From the NCBI GenBank assembly GCA_046724555.1, contig JBKOWU010000352.1, positions 1-37,802 of the forward strand: a stretch of DNA of 37,802 nucleotides, in the 5' to 3' direction. The notes below the pieces were generated by a model, which saw only the letters and a list, made by a program, of their open reading frames with translations, was not told the origin of the DNA and ran no database searches. This stretch comes from JAFAQB01 sp046724555 (GTDB lineage Archaea > Thermoproteota > Nitrososphaeria > Nitrososphaerales > Nitrososphaeraceae). Positions 32,394-37,802 of this stretch are shown one piece after another. Each line of letters starts with the position of its first letter. Within the stretch, counting starts at the first letter, position 1. The position numbers were made by a program, and so were the translations under genes.

Positions 32394-32585
32394 GTTTTTG
32401 TTATCGTCTTATTTATGAAGTTTCTAAGCCTTTAACTTTGCTAATTATGGCCGTCATTTATCTATAAGTAGAGCCTGGCCAGACATCACGAAAATCTTCT
32501 CCCTGGTTGCCACAGAACCTCAAGCATTATTTACAGGCAATCGTAATATACGTCTATATATAAAACTGATTTGACATTAATTGCC

Positions 32586-33371
32586 TCATGCTACCGCCTG
32601 CTGTACATCCTGTGCTTGGCTTTCTTGCTCGGCATCATCACCGCCATTGGCGATCTTTTTCTTTTTGGAGCGCTGAGCCTTTAGCTTAGCTAACTCTTGC
32701 TCCACTGACTCCTGTGTTGCAACATCTTCCAACTGTTTTTCAATAAGGCCACCATCCTCGTTTGTACTTGAAGTATAATCTGTGAGAACACCTGATTCTA
32801 TCATTTCATCCAACGCCTGCGACTTTGCTTTCATTTTTTCAGTCTTTTCTTCTGCTTTATTCATCGCTATGCCAACGTCGGCCATTTCCTCCGATATTCC
32901 TGTGACACTTTCTTTAATGCGGACTTGCGCTTCCGCTGCTGAATACTGGGCTTTGATTACTTCTTTCTTAGAATTGAACTCCTCTACTTTGGAAGACAAT
33001 CTCCTTTCTGTGTCTTGAAGCTTTTCTTGTTCTGACTGCATATCAGTAATCTGTTTTTCCAGCGCACGCAGTCGCAGCATGTTTACGTTCTTTCGCTCTA
33101 ATGCTAGTCTAGCAAGATCCTCTCTATCAGCATCTATTGCTCGTCTGGACTGCTCGTCAAGGGTTCGAATATTGTCCCAGAGTTTTGCTTTTTGCATTTC
33201 CAGTCGCTTTTTGGCTGTTATTACTCCTGCTATGTCTCTTCTTAATTTATTTAGCATTTCAGTTTGTCTTGTATAAGAATAATCGAGGGCCTCCTTGGGA
33301 TCCTCATATCTGTCAAGAAGAGTGCTTACTTTTTGTTTAACAACGGTTGAAATACGATTCATAAGACCCAA
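32586..33371 (-). CDS. pspA: PspA/IM30 (Vipp1) family membrane-stress protein
   Basis: 261 residues. Starts M-G-L-M-N-R, the conserved amphipathic helix that touches damaged membrane; that start is the TTG at 33371 rather than the ATG three codons in. A long coiled coil follows (about 25-190) with D-P-K-E-A-L-D near 24-30, then an acidic hinge and a disordered tail with K-K-K-K near 237-240 and an E/Q-rich end. PspA polymerises into rods and seals leaky membranes, and is an ESCRT-III relative. 270 bases upstream of PspAA in the same direction, with its own promoter region. Confidence 0.95.
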   Translation of the reverse strand: MGLMNRISTVVKQKVSTLLDRYEDPKEALDYSYTRQTEMLNKLRRDIAGVITAKKRLEMQKAKLWDNIRTLDEQSRRAIDADREDLARLALERKNVNMLRLRALEKQITDMQSEQEKLQDTERRLSSKVEEFNSKKEVIKAQYSAAEAQVRIKESVTGISEEMADVGIAMNKAEEKTEKMKAKSQALDEMIESGVLTDYTSSTNEDGGLIEKQLEDVATQESVEQELAKLKAQRSKKKKIANGGDDAEQESQAQDVQQAVA

Positions 33372-33515
33372 TAATACTCAAATCATACTTGTTGATCTCT
33401 ACTATTAAACCTTAATTATTGACAATCCAGTCATTTGATCGCTGTTGCATTCGTCGGATACAGAGTCAATTCAACATTGCTTTGCTATTCATGCAGATTC
33501 TCTATATTCTATTTA

Positions 33516-33824
33516 CTAGCTGAGTCTTCTTGATTTGTATTCATCCCGTGGATTGTCTTCTTGGTTATTTCTAAAATATCCCCCGAACAATAAAATGCCG
33601 CCGCCGAGTAGCATTGCGATAACAAATTTCTCATTGTTAATCTGGCCGTTAGTGTAATTATCAAGATAGAACCAGACAGATAACTGGGTACTATAGAAAT
33701 ACAGATTTCTCAATGCAATTATGATAGCCATTACGATGAATAGTATTCCCATAGCCGTCATCCAATTTCGTCCGCGACGACTCTCCGCATCCGCTTCGCT
33801 TATCTTTCTTCGACCAAATACCAT
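33516..33824 (-). CDS. Two-span membrane protein downstream of the F420 reductase
   Basis: 102 residues, ATG start. Basic N-terminus (R-R-K, then R-R-G-R-N near 16-20), spans at about 23-43 and 68-84 with a Tyr-rich loop between, and a charged C-terminal tail (N-Q-E-D-N-P-R-D-E-Y). Six bases separate it from the F420 reductase gene, so they are probably one transcript, and PspA follows 144 bases on. No family recognised. Location hints at redox or membrane stress, no more. Confidence 0.65.
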   Translation of the reverse strand: MVFGRRKISEADAESRRGRNWMTAMGILFIVMAIIIALRNLYFYSTQLSVWFYLDNYTNGQINNEKFVIAMLLGGGILLFGGYFRNNQEDNPRDEYKSRRLS

Positions 33825-33830
33825 ATTATA

Positions 33831-34505
33831 CTACACTAGCCTGATTCCAGGATTTTTCATTTTATTCATTTTGGCTGCATTTAGGAGCATCGGAGTTAGA
33901 ATTTCAGCCTGGTATGTGGTAGATAGAGGCCCTAGATATATAGGACGAAGCCCATTTATCTCAGAGATCAAGCTGTTCACTCTCGATACGCTGTTATTAT
34001 CGTCACCACATACAAATGTGTCAGCGTCCAGGCTTTGTTTTACATTTCTTAACTTCACCTCGGAGATAGTGTGGAAGGCAGAAACCACTCTTGATCTGGG
34101 AGGTAATGCATCTGCCACCATCGAGGCTGCAGCTTTCCTGGTCTCCTCAAATGGAGTATAAACGAAAACACTTTGAGTTCTGGTCATCGGGACTATGGGA
34201 GATACAACAACGCAGTCATCTCTGATTATATGCTTAAGTTTGCTGCAAGTATCCTCGATGTTTTCATAAGGGATTGATAGTATAAGAAGATCGCAGCTTT
34301 TTGCAAGCTCAAAATTATCGTCGCCGTTAATGCTTCCAGTAATGCTCTGGCCATATGATTCACGTGCTGTGTTGAGGTAATTCATTGCAGCCTGCTTTGC
34401 TTTCTGTGCATCCCTTGAACCTATCACAACATCATGTTTGAAGCACCATCTCAGCGCGAAGCCTTCTCCCATTCCGCCAGTCCCTCCTACAATTCCTATT
34501 CTCAT
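33831..34505 (-). CDS. npdG: NADPH:coenzyme F420 oxidoreductase
   Basis: 224 residues. N-terminal Rossmann fold with I-V-G-G-T-G-G-M-G near 4-12 and the NADP-binding G-S-R near 29-31 (the Ser-Arg that favours NADP), then S-I-P-Y near 76-79, P-M-T-R near 109-112, A-F-H-T-I near 143-147 (F420 side), and a helix near 195-215. It swaps hydride between NADPH and F420, a deazaflavin used by many archaea including thaumarchaea. ATG start. Followed by the two-span protein. Confidence 0.92.
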   Translation of the reverse strand: MRIGIVGGTGGMGEGFALRWCFKHDVVIGSRDAQKAKQAAMNYLNTARESYGQSITGSINGDDNFELAKSCDLLILSIPYENIEDTCSKLKHIIRDDCVVVSPIVPMTRTQSVFVYTPFEETRKAAASMVADALPPRSRVVSAFHTISEVKLRNVKQSLDADTFVCGDDNNSVSRVNSLISEINGLRPIYLGPLSTTYQAEILTPMLLNAAKMNKMKNPGIRLV

Positions 34506-34661
34506 ATGGTATGTTTGATTTCAGAAAAGATCAGATATAAGGATATCAGCGATTTATTGGGTCGCTAAGCGTACGCAAAAACACTAAACGGCTTCATAAA
34601 TCCTAAACGCATAGGAAAGCCGGTCAATGTTAATATTCTATTGGCGTAGAGTCTGAGTGAA

Positions 34662-35285
34662 TTGCCGCTAGCAATATTAATGCGCCATGGACAAGCCGAT
34701 AATAATGTAAAGAGAATCTTAGTAGGCAGACACATTGAATCGCATCTCACAGAATATGGTAAAAAACAGGTAGCCGATACAGCCATGTATCTAAAGAATA
34801 TTTCAATAAAGAAGGTCTATACAAGCCCTGTCATTAGAACCATCGAAACAGCAAAGATAGTTTGCAGAATTTTAGAGCTTGACTATGAGATCGATGAACG
34901 CCTATACGAAATTGAGTTAGGAAAATTGGTTGGCATGAATTTTGAAGAAATAGTTCAAAAGTTCGGAAACTTATTCCTGAAATTTTATAATGAAAACGAT
35001 TCGACACTGACACGATATGGCGTAGAGAGTTTCTGTTCTGTCAAGTCAAGAATAAAAAACCTGCTAAATGAGATTATGATAAACCACCACGATGAAAACG
35101 TATTGCTAATAACGCACCTAGATCCAATAAAAGCTGCAATTTCTACTCTGCTGGACCTTAATCCGCAAGTCCTCTATAATTGGCATATACATAATGCTTC
35201 CTTGACCATCTTGCGATACCAGAGCAACATTTACTCCCTCGGCGGCGTCAATGTGATGGGTATAGATCGTTATATTGAGGAGTGA
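34662..35285 (+). CDS. Histidine-phosphatase (phosphoglycerate-mutase) superfamily protein
   Basis: 207 residues. R8-H9-G10 with the phospho-His and second pocket arginine R59 in S-P-V-I-R-T; the acid E84 in Y-E-I-E-L-G; and the second H152 in L-L-I-T-H-L-D-P. The superfamily removes phosphate from small molecules. Possible roles include alpha-ribazole-phosphate phosphatase (CobC-type), which would complete the cobalamin set, or a general sugar phosphatase; at 14 kb from the cob operon this is only a possibility. TTG start is needed to keep the first strand. Followed by 217 bases of non-coding DNA. Confidence 0.88.
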   Translation: MPLAILMRHGQADNNVKRILVGRHIESHLTEYGKKQVADTAMYLKNISIKKVYTSPVIRTIETAKIVCRILELDYEIDERLYEIELGKLVGMNFEEIVQKFGNLFLKFYNENDSTLTRYGVESFCSVKSRIKNLLNEIMINHHDENVLLITHLDPIKAAISTLLDLNPQVLYNWHIHNASLTILRYQSNIYSLGGVNVMGIDRYIEE

Positions 35286-35502
35286 CTTTTAAATTATGTC
35301 AACCCCAATTTTGTTGGTTGATCTCTGCACTAAGAATTGCTAGGCTCCCTGTGTTGGTGTTTTTCAACATCTTGGAATTATCGTTATACGTTTCTAATCA
35401 AATAGCGCTCCGGTTGACACATGTATCGCAAGAGTAAGAGTATTTTCTATTCCGAGACCAAGTAATATAATAATATATTATCGCGCTGCTAATATAGATG
35501 TC

Positions 35503-36630
35503 GTGGTGGCTAGACGAACGCCATTCGGAATTGGTGTCTATAAGAGTAATTTCTTGATATTAGCGGCAATTCTAATCATATGCTCTTCCGTTTTTTCATC
35601 CTTAGTGTCGAAATCTTACGCACATTTTAGTCATTTAGCTCATTACAATACTGGTGGCACAGGACTCGGCAAATACTATGTAAACCAACAACTCGACCCA
35701 GAGTATACCCCTCCAAATCTTCCTACTAAAATTAGCTTTAGCATACAGGACAACATGAATGGGAATGATGTGCGGAATGTATTGACGATGGTGGAAATTT
35801 ATTCTGTAAGTACTGGCGAGAGGATTAGTGTATATCCTTGGACAAAACAAACTATAGGAGATTTTGATATATACTATTCGTTTCCGAGTATAGGACTTTA
35901 TGAAATAGTTCTTAGCATTGCTGATGGTGTTGATAGCAGTCGTGTTAATTTATATGGTGTAGATCCACCAAGAACTATTCTTAGCAGCAACCTTAACTGT
36001 GGCTGTGATAGAGCAGTGTTCAATGTTTCAGTCTCTCACAATTTCGGAAATATATTTAACCTGGCAGTATTCGGAGGAATAATATCAGCCATAGTTGTAT
36101 TTGGAGCTGTTTTGCTGTTCACATATAGAAAAAGAATCTCGAGTAGAGGTAGTAGCCTTTATCCAAATCTAAAGAGAGATGAAGTAATAAAATATTCGAT
36201 TCTTCTGTTAGCAGTCTCATCAGGCATAGTTCACTTGGCAGTTTTCTCAGAACACGGTGGCCTTAGAATAGAATACAGCATTTTTCTGTTAGCGGCAGGT
36301 GCATCACAGATAGCTTATAGCATGTTGTACGTATTGCTCACTATTGGAAGTGAATCCATGCCAGCCAAAGATAGAGAATTTGCTAAATCGTATTATCGTA
36401 AAACAGTTATAGTCAACTTGTTTGGACTGATAGGCAGTGCGATATTGTTGGGTCTATATGCGTACTCGGTTACACTTCCACCTCCCCTTTCACCAAATAA
36501 TGTTCCAGAAGATGTAGACGTGGGTGGAATATTAGATAAGGCTCTGGAACTTGCGTTGGTAATAGGCATTATCTATCTGCTGAAGACAGAGAAAGCGAAA
36601 TTGCGAAGTCAGTTTGTTAATCCATTATAA
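35503..36630 (+). CDS. Secreted/membrane protein with predicted mature N-terminal His and a His-rich start
   Basis: 375 residues from GTG. Signal peptide at about 14-40 ends S-Y-A, and cleavage there leaves H41-F-S-H44-L-A-H47-Y-N as mature N-terminus. A beta-rich outer domain (about 70-180) with G-L-Y-E-I-V-L at 131-137 follows, with a C-x-C at about 166-168, and then five membrane spans (about 187-207, 230-249, 257-281, 302-324, 343-361). N-terminal His is the copper ligand in CopC, LPMO and the PmoB/AmoB subunits, so a copper role is a good hypothesis, not a proof. It lies 163 bases before the oxidase genes on the same strand. An AT-rich palindrome ATAATATATTAT at about 35469-35480 serves as promoter. 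Confidence 0.72.
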   Translation: MVARRTPFGIGVYKSNFLILAAILIICSSVFSSLVSKSYAHFSHLAHYNTGGTGLGKYYVNQQLDPEYTPPNLPTKISFSIQDNMNGNDVRNVLTMVEIYSVSTGERISVYPWTKQTIGDFDIYYSFPSIGLYEIVLSIADGVDSSRVNLYGVDPPRTILSSNLNCGCDRAVFNVSVSHNFGNIFNLAVFGGIISAIVVFGAVLLFTYRKRISSRGSSLYPNLKRDEVIKYSILLLAVSSGIVHLAVFSEHGGLRIEYSIFLLAAGASQIAYSMLYVLLTIGSESMPAKDREFAKSYYRKTVIVNLFGLIGSAILLGLYAYSVTLPPPLSPNNVPEDVDVGGILDKALELALVIGIIYLLKTEKAKLRSQFVNPL

Positions 36631-36793
36631 GATGCAGATGTCTATTTCTATGCTGCTGACGGGCGAATTTTCGGAGTTCTTTACAATATCTTCGGTACTG
36701 AGTTATCGAATTTGAACAGCAAACAGCAATAGCAACAGCAAACCCTCCTATATGATTGCACAGATAGAGTAGATTTCAAAAGCCTTAAATTAG

Positions 36794-37129
36794 ATGACAG
36801 AATTTATTCACACACACGATAGAGGATATCGAAATATGATATTATCAAGATCAACTTCAAGAATGCTTTTGTTTATGATTCCTCCTCTAGTTGCAGTATT
36901 CGTTTTAAGTTTTATTATCGCGCCAGCTTTTGCTCAACAATCTCCTTCTTCACAAGCCGAACAATATCTTAACAGACGTGTCGAAATCTGGGCCCTTTTT
37001 TATAGGGGTATGATAGCGGCATTTGTAGTAGGAGCCGTTGTCCAAGGTAGCATTATCTATGTGGGTTGGAGATTTAGAGAGGGCAACAAAAAGAATTTTA
37101 TTCCTAGCCAACCAACGGAGGGCACATAG
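36794..37129 (+). CDS. Small two-span protein of the haem-copper oxidase locus
   Basis: 111 residues (97 if the in-frame ATG at 36836 is used). A first hydrophobic segment (about 24-46) ends A-F-A and may be a cleaved signal; a second span lies at about 70-92 followed by W-R-F-R-E-G. The second span with its arginine-rich exit resembles the second helix of oxidase subunit II. Its stop is 3 bases before the CuA subunit start, so the two are co-translated. A short CAGCAA-type repeat lies upstream at about 36715-36745. Most likely an oxidase accessory subunit. Confidence 0.7.
   Translation: MTEFIHTHDRGYRNMILSRSTSRMLLFMIPPLVAVFVLSFIIAPAFAQQSPSSQAEQYLNRRVEIWALFYRGMIAAFVVGAVVQGSIIYVGWRFREGNKKNFIPSQPTEGT
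37117..37122 (+). promoter_or_regulatory. Ribosome site for the CuA subunit
   Basis: GGAGGG inside the end of the preceding gene, 10 bases before the ATG at 37133, supports translation from that ATG. Confidence 0.5.
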
Positions 37130-37132
37130 GTA

Positions 37133-37802
37133 ATGGGTCACGCTACATATGAATGGATTTACGTTGCTGTTGTGATAGCTCTTCTTACATGGGTAGGCGC
37201 TGACGCGTGGAATACTGAACATAATCTGGAGGCTGTCCCTCCTCAGGCGCAAACCATCAAGGCGATCGGCCAGCAGTGGTTTTGGACTTTTGAACACGCT
37301 AATGGCACCCAGGAAGTTGGACAGCTCCATGTAAAAGCAGGCGTGCCTTATAGATTCGAAACTGTTTCAAAAGATGTAATCCATTCTTTCAATATTCCTG
37401 ACTTTACGATACTGATGGATGCTGTCCCAGGTAGGGTTAACACAGTTTGGAATGTCTTTGATCAGCCCGGTGAGTACTTGATCCAATGCAGAGAGTATTG
37501 TGGCTTACTACACTACAATATGAGAGCAAAGGTGTTTGTGTTGCCCGCAACAACACAAGGCTACGATTATGCTCCGACTAACCAAACTTCGGCTGCCGTG
37601 GCTGGTGCTGCCACCTCAGGGGGTGGATCTGCATCTCCTGCTGGCTCAGCTGCAAGCACCTCGCCGGCAGCAGCTGCTGGGGGAGCTGCTGCTTCTGGAC
37701 CTGCTCTGACTATTCCACAGGGCGCCTCTGTTCAAGGCAATCCTTCTTATCAACCTGCTACTCTTTCTGTGAAGAAAGGCGATACTATACAGGTACAAAA
37801 CA
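37133..37802 (+). CDS. coxB: Haem-copper oxidase subunit II (CuA) continuing into a second cupredoxin-like domain, cut by window end
   Basis: 223 codons visible, no stop before the edge. One membrane span (about 8-24), then Q47-Q-W-F-W-T-F, H84 in V-I-H-S-F, and C119-x-E121-x-C123-G-L-L-H127-x-x-M130: all six CuA ligands are present. Subunit II takes electrons from a cupredoxin or cytochrome c. A single span is the layout of ba3-type subunits. From about 150 to 190 runs an Ala/Gly/Ser/Pro-rich linker, after which S-Y-Q-P-A-T-L-S-V-K-K-G-D-T-I begins a typical plastocyanin-like (type 1 copper) fold. Such a fusion would supply a tethered electron donor; the copper ligands of the second domain lie beyond the window. 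Confidence 0.9.
   Translation, partial: MGHATYEWIYVAVVIALLTWVGADAWNTEHNLEAVPPQAQTIKAIGQQWFWTFEHANGTQEVGQLHVKAGVPYRFETVSKDVIHSFNIPDFTILMDAVPGRVNTVWNVFDQPGEYLIQCREYCGLLHYNMRAKVFVLPATTQGYDYAPTNQTSAAVAGAATSGGGSASPAGSAASTSPAAAAGGAAASGPALTIPQGASVQGNPSYQPATLSVKKGDTIQVQN

Noticed and set aside
35469..35480. ATAATATATTAT palindrome as a regulator site
   Set aside because: Entirely A/T and in TATA-box position, so self-complementarity is expected by chance.
1..37802. Mobile element or integrated plasmid
   Set aside because: No transposase, integrase, terminal repeats or tRNA-linked direct repeat was found; the single tRNA has no duplicated 3' end in the window.

Overview
The window reads as an archaeal chromosome segment, most likely from a thaumarchaeon (Nitrososphaeria) of the ammonia-oxidising type. 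Evidence: archaeal/eukaryotic-type information genes (S19e, L44e, S27e, PDCD5, Rpp21, Nep1, Hef-like helicase, Bax1), the archaeal CobY guanylyltransferase, an F420-linked reductase, archaeal promoters (TATA boxes about 25 nt before leaderless starts), frequent TTG starts, and a copper-rich respiratory locus at the right edge. No amo gene is in the window, so ammonia oxidation is an inference. The DNA is AT-rich with short intergenic regions and shows no insertion sequence, integrase or CRISPR array.

Layout. (1) 0-9 kb is a looser, accessory-like region: a membrane-anchored beta-rich protein, a polytopic membrane protein with a duplicated His/Pro motif, a CBS-pair protein ending in a C2H2 zinc finger, a small membrane protein, a lone Cas4-type Fe-S nuclease, FolD, and several small unknown genes, including a 39-residue membrane peptide. 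(2) 9-11 kb: an MDR reductase and a CitE/malyl-CoA-lyase-like protein in one operon. (3) 11-14.6 kb: Rpp21-S19e-PDCD5, divergent from an unknown gene and Nep1; then haem O synthase. (4) 14.7-16.3 kb: an Lrp/AsnC regulator and an aspartate-semialdehyde dehydrogenase family enzyme. (5) 16.5-20.9 kb: a tight cobalamin nucleotide-loop operon (Thr-P decarboxylase, CobQ, CbiB, CobS, CobY) meeting the L44e-S27e operon tail to tail. (6) 21.6-23.3 kb: a 44-residue membrane peptide behind a perfect palindrome, and an LhgO-like FAD oxidase. (7) 23.5-28.8 kb: a DNA-repair island of Bax1-type nuclease plus a small gene, divergent from a conserved 108-residue protein and a Hef/FANCM-type helicase, then tRNA-Arg(UCG). 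(8) 29-34.5 kb: an aminotransferase, then HtpX-PspAB facing PspAA and PspA, which together make a complete phage-shock-type membrane stress set, with an F420:NADP reductase behind. (9) 34.6-37.8 kb: a histidine phosphatase, a membrane protein whose predicted mature N-terminus is histidine, and the start of a haem-copper oxidase locus with a CuA subunit that continues into a second cupredoxin-like domain and runs off the window.

The most unusual points are a cobyric acid synthase without its glutaminase domain inside an intact operon, the PspAA protein with an acid-free, highly basic N-terminal tail and a possible non-canonical start, the His-N-terminus copper-protein candidate beside the oxidase genes, the Bax1/Hef pairing without XPB, and the CuA-cupredoxin fusion.
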